Below, one piece after another: positions 17,056 through 24,713 of a stretch of 64,000 nucleotides of DNA; within the stretch, counting starts at the first letter, position 1; each line of letters starts with the position of its first letter. This DNA comes from Fimbriimonadaceae bacterium. GTDB taxonomy: Bacteria > Armatimonadota > Fimbriimonadia > Fimbriimonadales > Fimbriimonadaceae. The notes under the pieces are model-generated. The model searched no databases, had not been told where the DNA came from, and was given only the letters and a program-made list of their open reading frames with translations. The position numbers were made by a program, and so were the translations under genes. Location: assembly GCA_022843485.1 (NCBI GenBank), contig JALHNM010000001.1:186001-250000 (forward strand), given 5' to 3'.

Positions 17056-17737
17056 CCTCGAACCCGGCCTCCTCCTCGAAGTGCTTGCGCGCAAGGACCT
17101 TGTCGCGCCCACCGAGGACGAGCACGGTGAGCATCCCCGCCACGAACCCACCAGCGTGGGCCCATGTCGCAACCCCGTCTTGCGGCACGACGACCTGGAT
17201 TAGGAACCACGCCCCAAGGAGCAACCAGGCGGCCACGTTGAAGGTCCACCACACGAACGGCAACACGACGATCTTGATCCGGTTCCCCGGGAAGAGGAGG
17301 AAGTAGGCCCCGAGCACGCCGCCGATGGCCCCGCTGGCGCCGAGGACAGGCACGGGGGAGCGAGGGTCGACGAAGATCTGGGCAGCGAACGCGGCCACGC
17401 CCCAGAACAGATAGAACAGGGCGAAGCGGTGGCTCGAGAGCGCCGCCTCGACGTTCGGCCCGAAGATCAGGAGGAAGATCACGTTGCCCGCGATGTGGGC
17501 CAGGCTCCCGTGGAGGAACGTCGCGGTGAAGATCTTCGCCACCTCGAACGGGTCGCCCTGCCCCATCAGGGCCTGGACGACGAGCCGAGGGGTCATGGCG
17601 AGGTCGGCGAACGCCATCGAGGGGCCGAACCAGCCTCCGCCCCGATCCCAAAAGTAGAGCGCGACGCAGAGCCCGATCAGCGTCCAGGTGACGATGGCCG
17701 GATCGCGCGAATACCGGCTGTCGCGGATCGGGATCAT
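17048..17737 (-). CDS. Rhomboid family intramembrane serine protease
   Basis: A 229-residue polytopic protein. The rhomboid hallmarks are FLHGSLAHIAGNVIFLLIFG (75-93), with the conserved His-x-x-x-N, the catalytic Ser in GASGAIGG (S135), and the catalytic His in WAHAGGFVAG (H194). Six hydrophobic segments fit the core rhomboid fold. It cleaves substrates within or next to the membrane. The C-terminal tail is acidic and cytoplasmic (RKHFEEEAGFEDD). It heads the overlapped run rhomboid, DUF5693, CsaB, beta-barrel, which suggests a role in the same envelope programme, although rhomboids are also common as lone genes. A TAAACT hexamer lies 12 nt before the ATG. Confidence 0.93.
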   Translation of the reverse strand: MIPIRDSRYSRDPAIVTWTLIGLCVALYFWDRGGGWFGPSMAFADLAMTPRLVVQALMGQGDPFEVAKIFTATFLHGSLAHIAGNVIFLLIFGPNVEAALSSHRFALFYLFWGVAAFAAQIFVDPRSPVPVLGASGAIGGVLGAYFLLFPGNRIKIVVLPFVWWTFNVAAWLLLGAWFLIQVVVPQDGVATWAHAGGFVAGMLTVLVLGGRDKVLARKHFEEEAGFEDD

Positions 17738-17749
17738 GCTGAGCCGCGC

Positions 17750-17755
17750 AGTTTA
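17750..17755 (-). promoter_or_regulatory. -10-like hexamer TAAACT for the rhomboid operon
   Basis: The minus strand reads GGTAAACT, then 12 nt to ATG 17737. It overlaps the TAA stop of the upstream repeat-protein gene. If real, it would be the head promoter of the rhomboid to LptC-like run. No Shine-Dalgarno is seen. Confidence 0.35.
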
Positions 17756-19735
17756 CCGGTCCCAGAAGACCCCGACCTGGCTCTCGCCGGGCACGGGGTT
17801 CTGGGTGGCCCAGTTCACGGCCCGGCCCCCGTTCCGAGCCCACGGCACGCCTTCGGGGTAGGTGTCCTGCCCCTGGAGGTCGAGGTAGAGGCCCAGCCCG
17901 AACGAGAACTCGCGGAGGGACCCTTTCGTGGCCGCGTTGGAGCTCCCGAGCGTCGTGCCCCGGGCACTGACGGTGTCATCGCCCAAGAGGTCGAGGTAGA
18001 CCCCGATCCCGTTCTCGTTCCCAGCCCCTAGGCTGAGGTTCGGCGCCTGGCGTGTGTCGTTCCCCGCCCGGTCGAGGAAAAACCCGGTCCCGAAGTCGTG
18101 TCCAGCCCCCTGGGCCATGTTCATCGTCGCGACGGTGAGATCGTTGCCGCCCCCGTCCTCGTAGTAGCCGACCCCGAAGTGCGCGGAGGCGCCCTGGACG
18201 TACCAAACCCCGTCCGACCGGTCGTCCCCGGCGTCGTCCCAGAGGAACCCGACCCCGCCCCAATAGCCGACCCCCTGGCCGAACACCCCGCACGAGTACT
18301 GGTCGTCGCCCGCCAGGTCGTGGAGCAGCCCGACGCCGCCCATGACGCTGTTCCCGTACAAGAAGTCCCCGCGGATCCCATACCCCGCCCCCTGGGCCAG
18401 GCTCACGTTGTGATCGGCCGACTGCGGCGACGGGAAGTCCAGGGTCTTGTCGTCGGCCGTGTACGAGTCGCGCCCGGCCCGGTCGATGAGGGCCCCGAAC
18501 CCGGACGGCAGCCCGCACCCCTGGGAGGTGGTGAAGCATCGGTAGCGGTCGTCGCCCTGCTTGTCCTCGAGTACCCCAACCCCGTGCCGGGCGTACCCCT
18601 GGGCGTCTGCGTACGAATCGTACACGTCGTCGCCCGCCTGGTCTCGCAGATAGGCCACCCCGAACGTGGCCGAACCGAACGAGGCGAGGTGGCTCCGGTA
18701 GAGGTCGTTCCCATCAGCGTCGAAGAGCGCGACGATCCCGAGAGCGGCTGCCCCTGGTCCAGGACGACCCCGACCCACCCGGCGCCCCGCGAACTGGTCC
18801 ACCCGGCTGGCACCGAGTGCGGGGTCGCTCAGATAGCGGTCGTTGCCCGCCGTGTCGAGCACGACGCTCAGCCAGTTCGCGCTGGACTGGTTGGCCGGGG
18901 TGTTCAGGTAGGTGTCGTCCCCGCCGGTGTCGATCACGAGCAGCGTGGCGACGCCGTCGTGGGTACTCGCCCCGCCCCCCGTCAGTACGATCCGGCCCCA
19001 CGCCGTCTCGATTCGGGCGTCGTACCGCACGGTCGAAGAGACTGACCGCAGGCTCGTCTCCGCCACCTCGCACGCGGCGAGGACGTCCTGGGCCGCGGCG
19101 ATGAGGTAACGGACGTCGATCCGAGCCGACGCCTCACGGGCTGTACGCTCTTGAACCGCGGTCGGCCGCTCCGGGATCGAGGTGGTCGCAAGGCGGTACA
19201 CGGTCGCCGGGTCGCACCCGAGCAACGCCGCCCGCCGGACCTCGACCGCGGACTCCGCGACGAGCAAGAGGAGGGCCGCGGCCTTCTGCACCTCGGCGGG
19301 GACGGGCGCCAGATCCGGGAGCGGGCCGGTCACAAGGCCCCGGTCGCGCATCCCTTCCAGCACGCGGCGAAGCGAGCCGTCGGCCCGGGCCGCAACGGAC
19401 TGCTCGGCGATCGGGTCGCCGAGCAACGAGCGACGAGAACCTAGGCCGATCGCCCTGCCTCCCGCCTCGACAGCGGCCTGGGGTCTCCCGACCGCTGTGT
19501 TGAGCTGTCGCCGCAGCATGTCTGCGAAGAACGGGTTGCGCCACGGGTTGCCGTGGAGGGCGGCGAACGTCGGCGTGGTCCCGTCGCCCTGGCGATAGAA
19601 TGGCGTGGTGTCGAGGTCGTACCGCGCGGTCTGCGTCGTCAACCCAGCGATCCCCAATGCGGTCTGGAAGTCGGCCGCGAACGTGGTCGGCTGCTGCGCG
19701 ATGAGGGCGGCGAGGACGGCGGCGGTCAAGCTCAT
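17753..19735 (-). CDS. Secreted protein with 12 D-x-x-G-[DN]-D-x-Y repeats
   Basis: A 660-residue protein from ATG 19735 with a short signal-like start (MSLTAAVLAALIA). Residues about 20-265 are mainly helical and not recognised. From about 266 the protein is a tandem array of roughly 25-45-residue units, each with a core like LxDxxGDDxY: VIDTGGDDTY, VLDTAGNDRY, LFDADGNDLY, LEDKQGDDRY, LIDRAGRDSY, LHDLAGDDQY, YLDLQGQDTY and five more. Glycine- and glutamine-rich stretches (AQGAG, GQGVGYWGG) join the cores. The Asp/Gly spacing recalls RTX calcium-binding nonapeptides but with a longer period, so a calcium-stabilised beta-roll or solenoid is plausible. Its start overlaps the start region of the divergent hydrolase gene. 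Confidence 0.75.
   Translation of the reverse strand: MSLTAAVLAALIAQQPTTFAADFQTALGIAGLTTQTARYDLDTTPFYRQGDGTTPTFAALHGNPWRNPFFADMLRRQLNTAVGRPQAAVEAGGRAIGLGSRRSLLGDPIAEQSVAARADGSLRRVLEGMRDRGLVTGPLPDLAPVPAEVQKAAALLLLVAESAVEVRRAALLGCDPATVYRLATTSIPERPTAVQERTAREASARIDVRYLIAAAQDVLAACEVAETSLRSVSSTVRYDARIETAWGRIVLTGGGASTHDGVATLLVIDTGGDDTYLNTPANQSSANWLSVVLDTAGNDRYLSDPALGASRVDQFAGRRVGRGRPGPGAAALGIVALFDADGNDLYRSHLASFGSATFGVAYLRDQAGDDVYDSYADAQGYARHGVGVLEDKQGDDRYRCFTTSQGCGLPSGFGALIDRAGRDSYTADDKTLDFPSPQSADHNVSLAQGAGYGIRGDFLYGNSVMGGVGLLHDLAGDDQYSCGVFGQGVGYWGGVGFLWDDAGDDRSDGVWYVQGASAHFGVGYYEDGGGNDLTVATMNMAQGAGHDFGTGFFLDRAGNDTRQAPNLSLGAGNENGIGVYLDLLGDDTVSARGTTLGSSNAATKGSLREFSFGLGLYLDLQGQDTYPEGVPWARNGGRAVNWATQNPVPGESQVGVFWDR
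17858..18943 (-). repeat. Coding tandem repeat: 12 Asp/Gly-rich units
   Basis: Twelve units in the C-terminal part of the secreted protein share a core of hydrophobic, x, D, x, x, G, [DNRQ], D, x, [YST]. Spacing between cores varies from about 25 to 60 residues. The DNA copies are diverged, so this is an old protein repeat and not a recent DNA-level expansion. Confidence 0.75.
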
Positions 19736-20936
19736 GCTCGTGGTCGGGGCGGGGGCCTTGGCCCTCCCGATACTAGCCCAGACCGAGGGCCCCGCCGCAC
19801 GCCCGGCCGCCCTCGACGCCCCCAGCCGGATCGACTTCGCCGCCTGGAGACCGGTCCGCCGCGACTCGCAAACAGCCGAGTTCGAGGCGGAGTTCCCGAG
19901 CGCGGCCCCAAGCGGGGTGCCCGAGAACGACGTCGTCCCCCTTCGCATCTTCATCCCCGGCCAGGCGACCGGGCCGGTCCCCGTCGTCGTCGTGCTCCAT
20001 TACTGGGGCGCGACGGACCTCAACCTCGAGATCGATCAGGCGAGGGAACTGAACAAGGTGGGCGTGGCGGCCGTGCTCTTGGCACTGCCCTACCATTTGG
20101 CCCGCGCCCCAAAGGGCACGAGGTCGGGTGAGTTGGCCCTGCGACCGGACGTCCCCTCGCTCATCGCGACGATGACCCAGAGCGTGCTCGACGTCCGCCG
20201 GACCGTGGACTGGGTCGAGGGTCGGCCAGAGTTCGCCCCGGGCCGGGTCGGACTGGTCGGCACGAGCCTGGGCGCCATCGTCGGGGCGCTCGTCCACGCT
20301 GTCGAGCCTCGGGTCAAGGCCACCGCGTTCGTACTCGGCGGCGCAGACCTGGCCCGGATCCTGTGGTCAAGCTCGGTCGTCGGGCGGCAGCGGTCCGCGC
20401 TCCGGCAGCAAGGCTACACCGAAGAGCGCCTCCGCGACGAACTCCGCTCGGTCGAGCCGTTGTCGCGCCTGCGCCCCGACGACCCGCGGCCCGCCCTCCT
20501 CATCGACGCTCGGTACGACACGGTCGTCCCTCCAGCGTCAGCGGACGCCCTCGCCGGGGCCCTCCCCCGAATGGCCCGCGTCCGCATCGACACCGGGCAC
20601 TACGGCGGGGCCCTCGTCCACTCGCGGCTCGTGCGGTTGACGTCCCGGTTCTTCGCGGCCACGTTGAACGACCTGCCGTTCGACGCCCCTCGAGCGTTCT
20701 ACGCCCCGACCGTCCGACTCATGGTCACCTACAACCCCGAGACGGAGCTGCAGTTCGGCGCTGGGCTCGACGTCTGGCGGGGAGACGCCCGAGGCGACCT
20801 GTTCGCGACCGCACTGGTCACAGCGCAGGGCCTGCAAGGCTACGTGGGGCGGAAGTTGGGCCGGGGGTTCTCGGCCGGGGTCATGATCACGCGGAGGCGG
20901 ACGACGTGGGGGGTGGCATGGACAGTCGTGTTGTAG
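19701..20936 (+). CDS. Secreted alpha/beta hydrolase
   Basis: A hydrolase of about 411 residues. ATG 19701 gives a good signal peptide (MRAARTAAVKLMLVVGAGAL...ILAQ) with basic N-terminal residues; ATG 19734 would give 400 residues and a weaker signal. The core has an oxyanion-side strand PVVVVLHYWGATD, the nucleophile elbow GTSLGAIVG (G-x-S-x-G), an acid in LIDARYDTVVPP and the catalytic His in DTGHYGG. This is the full triad of a dienelactone-hydrolase or acyl-peptidase-like fold. After the His, about 95 residues form a beta-rich tail (ELQFGAGLDVWRGDARGDLFATALV) that may be membrane- or barrel-associated. Natural substrate unknown. The 5' end overlaps that of the divergent repeat-protein gene. 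Confidence 0.82.
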   Translation: MRAARTAAVKLMLVVGAGALALPILAQTEGPAARPAALDAPSRIDFAAWRPVRRDSQTAEFEAEFPSAAPSGVPENDVVPLRIFIPGQATGPVPVVVVLHYWGATDLNLEIDQARELNKVGVAAVLLALPYHLARAPKGTRSGELALRPDVPSLIATMTQSVLDVRRTVDWVEGRPEFAPGRVGLVGTSLGAIVGALVHAVEPRVKATAFVLGGADLARILWSSSVVGRQRSALRQQGYTEERLRDELRSVEPLSRLRPDDPRPALLIDARYDTVVPPASADALAGALPRMARVRIDTGHYGGALVHSRLVRLTSRFFAATLNDLPFDAPRAFYAPTVRLMVTYNPETELQFGAGLDVWRGDARGDLFATALVTAQGLQGYVGRKLGRGFSAGVMITRRRTTWGVAWTVVL

Positions 20937-21685
20937 AAGGGCTCGCGGGCGCCGCCCGGCGCAACGTCGTCGAGGCCTACGTCGGGCTCGTCCGACAGCT
21001 TCCGGGGGCCCGGGTCGAACCGCGCCACGGGTTCCTCCTCGCCCTCTCGGACGCCGACGTCTCTTTCAGCAACTTCGCCGCCGGGTTCGAGCGGACGGAC
21101 GACGTCCACCGGACGATCCAGGATCTCGTCCTCGCCGCTCGCTGGAGGCGACCGTTCTGGGCGTTCCTGGGCTCGGACGACGGACCGCCCGAGTTGCCGC
21201 CCGCCATCGAAGCCGCCGGGTTCGTCCCGAAGCAGACCCACTTCCAGATGGCGGCGGAAGGGCCCCCCATGGACCCGGGCGTGGAACTCGAGGAGTGCCG
21301 GACCCCTTCTGAACGGAGAGAGGCGGCCTCGTTCATGTGCGAGCAGTTCTTTTGGCAGGCACCTCCGCGGACGAAGCGGACGGTCGAGCAGGCGGTGGCC
21401 GGGTCACCGCACACGATCCTCGTCCACCGAGACCGAAGGCGGACGCTCGCGGCGGCGATGGTCACCCACCACGCCGAGAGCGACGGGCTCTACAACCTGT
21501 GCGTCCTGGACGGTTGGCGGGGACGGGGCATGGGGTCCGGCCTGGTCGCCACGGTCCGCCAACGGGCGGCCGAGCGGGGCGTGCCGGTGCTCCTACACTG
21601 TGAGGATCACCTGACCGCCTGGTATCGATCGCGGGGTTTCAAGAGTTTTGGCCGGTTGCGTGCGTTCTCTTGGCTTGACAAGTAG
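20918..21685 (+). CDS. GNAT family N-acetyltransferase
   Basis: A 255-residue protein from ATG 20918, overlapping the hydrolase stop by 19 bp; the longer open frame to 20363 is antisense-quality sequence inside the hydrolase. The N-terminal half (1-140) is a less conserved domain. The C-terminal half has the GNAT acetyl-CoA motif A: LYNLCVLDGWRGRGMGSGLVATV, abridged here to the R-G-R-G-M-G-S-G core, followed by the closing strand and FYR-like segment AWYRSRGFKSFGRLR. It transfers an acetyl group from acetyl-CoA to an amine, acceptor unknown. It is likely co-transcribed with the hydrolase. Confidence 0.85.
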   Translation: MDSRVVEGLAGAARRNVVEAYVGLVRQLPGARVEPRHGFLLALSDADVSFSNFAAGFERTDDVHRTIQDLVLAARWRRPFWAFLGSDDGPPELPPAIEAAGFVPKQTHFQMAAEGPPMDPGVELEECRTPSERREAASFMCEQFFWQAPPRTKRTVEQAVAGSPHTILVHRDRRRTLAAAMVTHHAESDGLYNLCVLDGWRGRGMGSGLVATVRQRAAERGVPVLLHCEDHLTAWYRSRGFKSFGRLRAFSWLDK

Positions 21686-21704
21686 TTCGGTGTTATACTA
21701 AGAT
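21675..21704 (+). promoter_or_regulatory. Sigma-70-like promoter TTGACA-N18-TAAGAT for the pseudopilin gene
   Basis: TTGACA (21675-21680) lies inside the last codons of the GNAT gene, and TAAGAT (21699-21704) follows after 18 bp. An alternative -10, TATACT, starts at 21694 with short spacing. It is the only site in the window where I see a consensus -35 with an acceptable -10. Confidence 0.55.
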
Positions 21705-21722
21705 TAGGTCGAAGGACGGATC

Positions 21723-22589
21723 GTGGGACGACGGGCAGGCTTTACCCTAGTGGAAATCCTCGTGGCCATCGCCATTGTGGCGGTTTTGGCCGCGATCCTT
21801 GTGCCTGTCTTCGCCGCTGCCAAAGAAGGGGCACACCGGACGGTCTGTAGCACGAACTTCCGCCAGACCCACACCGCGACGACCCTCTACTCGCAGGACT
21901 ACGACGACTACTTCCCGGTCGCTCGCTACACCGCCGACCAGCGCCTGGTCGCGGCAGGCCTCGACCGGACCTGGGTGCAGCTCACGCTCCCCTACATCCG
22001 CGAGTTCTCGGTCTTCACCTGTCCCGCCGACCACACCAGGCCCTCGCTGGGCGGCACGATCTTCGACCCCGACCTCGTCCTCGGCGACGCCTGGGAGAAG
22101 TACTACGAAGCGTCCAAGCGGGCGAACTCCGGGTTCAACTTCGTCTACCTCTCCCCACTGATCCGGCTCGAGGACGGCTCCTGGCGCGCCCTACCGCGGA
22201 ACATGAACGATGTCCGGGAGCCCTCGGACACCCTCCTCTTCGCCGACTCCGCTTGGCGGATCAGCCCGGACGGCAAGCCCGAGGGCGGAGGGAGCTACCT
22301 CATCGTGCCCCCCTGTCGGTATGACCGGGGAGGGCTCGACTCCTTCGGCCTCAACGGCCTCGGCGGCCAGTTCATCTTCACGCCCTTCGTGCTCTGGGAG
22401 AAGCCCGGGCCCAAGGCGGCGCACTTCGGTGGGCTGTGGGCCTGGCACGGGGACAAGTTGACGACCATCTCCGTCGGCGGCAACGTCGCGCCGCGCACGA
22501 TCGCCCGGATGACGGAGGGGTGCGACGTCCGCGGAGGTTGGGGCGGGTCGATCTTCGACGCCGGCAAGTATCTCTGGGACCTGCGCTGA
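21723..22589 (+). CDS. Type II/IV pseudopilin-like protein with DUF1559-type body
   Basis: A 288-residue protein from GTG 21723. The N-terminus is a prepilin signal: basic leader MGRRAG, then FTLVEILVAIAIVAVLAAILVPV with the processing Gly and Glu5 of the mature form. It is cleaved and methylated by prepilin peptidase and assembled by a type II secretion or type IV pilus machine. The body has Cys pairs and ends with HFGGLWAWHGDKLTTISVGGNV, reminiscent of the H-x9-DG motif of the large DUF1559 pilin families of Armatimonadetes and Planctomycetes. No pilus machinery is adjacent. A clear promoter precedes it, so it is probably transcribed alone. Confidence 0.87.
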   Translation: MGRRAGFTLVEILVAIAIVAVLAAILVPVFAAAKEGAHRTVCSTNFRQTHTATTLYSQDYDDYFPVARYTADQRLVAAGLDRTWVQLTLPYIREFSVFTCPADHTRPSLGGTIFDPDLVLGDAWEKYYEASKRANSGFNFVYLSPLIRLEDGSWRALPRNMNDVREPSDTLLFADSAWRISPDGKPEGGGSYLIVPPCRYDRGGLDSFGLNGLGGQFIFTPFVLWEKPGPKAAHFGGLWAWHGDKLTTISVGGNVAPRTIARMTEGCDVRGGWGGSIFDAGKYLWDLR

Positions 22590-22667
22590 CCGCCCGACTC
22601 AGGGCCGCAGGCCCGTGCCCGGCATAATCCACCAGGCCCCGAGTCGGGGTCTCGGAGAGTTTCAACG

Positions 22668-23594
22668 ATGAAGGTCAGCATTATCGGTGGCGGTGGTCGG
22701 GTCGGGTCGGACGCAGCGTTCGCGCTGCAGCTCGGAGGGATCGTGCGGGAGATCGCGCTCGTCGACGCGAACGCGGACCTCGCGGCGGGCGAAGCGCTCG
22801 ATCTCCGTCATGGAGCGGCCCTGGTCGGGGGCCAAACGTTCCTGGCCGGAGACTACGGCGTCGTCGAGGGCAGCGACTGTGTCGTGATTACCGCCGGCCT
22901 GCGCCGCAAGCCGGACGAGAGCCGCCTCGACCTCGTCAACCGCAACATGGGGCTCTTCAACGGGATCATCGACGAGCTCAAGAAGGTCAAGCTCCCCAGC
23001 CATGCGACCCTCGTCGTCGTGAGCAACCCGGTCGATATCCTCACCTACGCCGCGATCAAGTCCGGGCTCCTGCCCGAGAGGCAAGTGCTCGGCCTGGGCA
23101 CCGTCCTCGACACTGCCCGCTTCCGCTCGCTCCTTTCCGACCACTTCAAGGTCAACGCCCTCGACGTCAAGGCCCTTGTGCTCGGCGAGCACGGCGACAC
23201 GATGGTGCCGGTCTGGTCGTCCGCTACGATCGGGGGCGTCCCGATGGCCTCGATCCCGGGCTGGACGGACGAGCAGGGCCACGCCGTCTTCGCGGCCACG
23301 AAGACGAGCGGCGCCGAGGTCATCCGCCAGAAGGGCGGGGCCGGACGGGCCGTCGGTGTCTCCATCATGGAGGTCGTCCACGCCATCGCCCTCGACAGCC
23401 GGAACGTCCTACCCGTGTCCGCCCTCCAATCGGGCGTGCTCGGCGTCAGCGACGTCTCCTACTCGATGCCCACCGTCGTCGGCCGCCTCGGGGCGGTCTC
23501 GATCTTCGAACCGGCTGTGTCCGATTCCGAGCGCGAAGGCCTCCACAAGAGCGCCCAAGCCCTCAAGGACATGTGGGCCCAGGTTCAAGCCTGA
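22668..23594 (+). CDS. mdh: Malate dehydrogenase (LDH/MDH family)
   Basis: A 308-residue NAD-dependent 2-hydroxyacid dehydrogenase interconverting malate and oxaloacetate in the TCA cycle. The N-terminal NAD fold has IIGGGGRVG (5-13) and acidic D33 (LVDAN). In the active-site loop AGLRRKPDESR, Arg80 stands where lactate dehydrogenases have Gln and malate dehydrogenases Arg; Arg86 follows. D148 and R151 (DTAR) and catalytic His175 (GEHGDTMVP) are present. The key Arg is why I call malate rather than lactate dehydrogenase. An ATAAT-like element (CATAAT 22623-22628) and GGAG (22654) precede ATG 22668, so this gene has a conventional leader. Its end overlaps the convergent glycosyltransferase by 10 bp. 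Confidence 0.9.
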   Translation: MKVSIIGGGGRVGSDAAFALQLGGIVREIALVDANADLAAGEALDLRHGAALVGGQTFLAGDYGVVEGSDCVVITAGLRRKPDESRLDLVNRNMGLFNGIIDELKKVKLPSHATLVVVSNPVDILTYAAIKSGLLPERQVLGLGTVLDTARFRSLLSDHFKVNALDVKALVLGEHGDTMVPVWSSATIGGVPMASIPGWTDEQGHAVFAATKTSGAEVIRQKGGAGRAVGVSIMEVVHAIALDSRNVLPVSALQSGVLGVSDVSYSMPTVVGRLGAVSIFEPAVSDSEREGLHKSAQALKDMWAQVQA

Positions 23595-24682
23595 GGAAGG
23601 GCGTCTAGCGCAGCCCACCACGCTTCGACCTGCGCCGCAGGCCCGAGAGGGCCCGCGGCGCGGGTTCGGGCGGCCTCGCTGAGACCGGATCGCCGGGAGG
23701 GGTCAGCGGCGAGAGCGAGGAGGGTGTCCGCGAGGGGTTCGGGGTCGAACCTCTCGACGACCATGCCCGCCTCGCCGATGACCTCGGGAACACCGCCCTG
23801 GCCCTTAACCCCAATGGGAACCGCCCCGTGGGCCATGGCCTCCAGCGTCGCGAGGCCGAACGACTCTTCCCACGAGGTACAGAGAAAGGCGTCGAGCCGG
23901 GCGAACTGGGGCCGCGGGTCGGTCAGCGAGCCCAGGAGCTCCACCCGCCCCTCGAGCCCCAACTGGCGCACTGTGTGCCGGGCCTGAGCCAGAGCCTGGT
24001 CCGACTCGACGCCGAACCACACGAACCGCGCGTCGGGCCGGGCGTCGGCAACGCGCCGGGCTACCATCAGCCACAGGGCCCCGCCCTTGTTGGACTCCCA
24101 CCGGCCACACCCGCCGACCGTGAACGCACCGGGCTCGACGGCGCAGGGCAGTGGCCCGTCCGCGAAGGGATGGGCGAGCCGCACCTTCTCGCCGGGCCAG
24201 CCGAATCTTTCCTGGAGCGAGCGTACGGTCGCCCGGGAGTTGGCCACGGCAAGATCGAACCCGGCAGAAGCCCTTCGCAGCCGATCGCCCGCCACCGCCT
24301 CGGCCAACGCACCGAGTTCGTGTACCGCAAGGATCCTCGGTACAGCAGGGAGCCTAAGCTCCTCGAGGTAGGGGAGGGCCGCCGCGCTGTTGACGACGAC
24401 GACCCTCACCGAAAGCCCGGGTAGGGACCGGCGCACGGGGTCGGGCCAAGCTTCCTGCACCCGCCGCCGCACGGAGCGAACCCTGGAATCCGGCACCACC
24501 CAGCGCGGGGCTACCCGAACCGTCGCGAACTGCTCGAACTCCCCCCGCAGCGGGCCGTCGGTCGGCGAGAGCACCGTGGCCTCGACCCGGTCGGCCAGGG
24601 CCCGGAACGTCCGCATAGCCGCGATCGGGGCGCCGGTACGACTCAGCTCGTGGACGACCAGCAGGACGGGCAGGCGGGCCAT
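23585..24682 (-). CDS. Glycosyltransferase family 4 (GT-B) protein
   Basis: A 365-residue GT-B glycosyltransferase. It opens with LLVVHELSRTGAPIAAM, the typical donor-free N-domain loop. The C-domain has GGCGRWESNKGG, then LDAFLCTSWEESFGLATLEAMAHGAVPIG, the E-x7-E nucleotide-sugar motif of GT4 enzymes, followed by GGVPEVIGEAG. Sugar and acceptor are unknown. It starts at ATG 24682, back to back with a GT2 gene 31 bp away, so the two may act on the same glycan. A TATCCT hexamer stands 7 nt before the ATG. Confidence 0.88.
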   Translation of the reverse strand: MARLPVLLVVHELSRTGAPIAAMRTFRALADRVEATVLSPTDGPLRGEFEQFATVRVAPRWVVPDSRVRSVRRRVQEAWPDPVRRSLPGLSVRVVVVNSAAALPYLEELRLPAVPRILAVHELGALAEAVAGDRLRRASAGFDLAVANSRATVRSLQERFGWPGEKVRLAHPFADGPLPCAVEPGAFTVGGCGRWESNKGGALWLMVARRVADARPDARFVWFGVESDQALAQARHTVRQLGLEGRVELLGSLTDPRPQFARLDAFLCTSWEESFGLATLEAMAHGAVPIGVKGQGGVPEVIGEAGMVVERFDPEPLADTLLALAADPSRRSGLSEAARTRAAGPLGPAAQVEAWWAALDALPQA

Positions 24683-24689
24683 CGGCCGT

Positions 24690-24695
24690 AGGATA
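24690..24695 (-). promoter_or_regulatory. -10-like hexamer TATCCT for the GT4 gene, leaderless geometry
   Basis: The minus strand reads TATCCT, then 7 nt, then ATG 24682. It lies 6 bp from the TAGAAC element of the divergent GT2 gene, making a compact two-way promoter. Confidence 0.45.
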
Positions 24696-24701
24696 GCCGG
24701 G

Positions 24702-24707
24702 TAGAAC
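24702..24707 (+). promoter_or_regulatory. -10-like hexamer TAGAAC for the GT2 gene, leaderless geometry
   Basis: TAGAAC precedes GTG 24714 by 6 nt. The last base departs from TAnnnT, so the call is weaker than its divergent partner. Confidence 0.35.
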
Positions 24708-24713
24708 GCGGCC

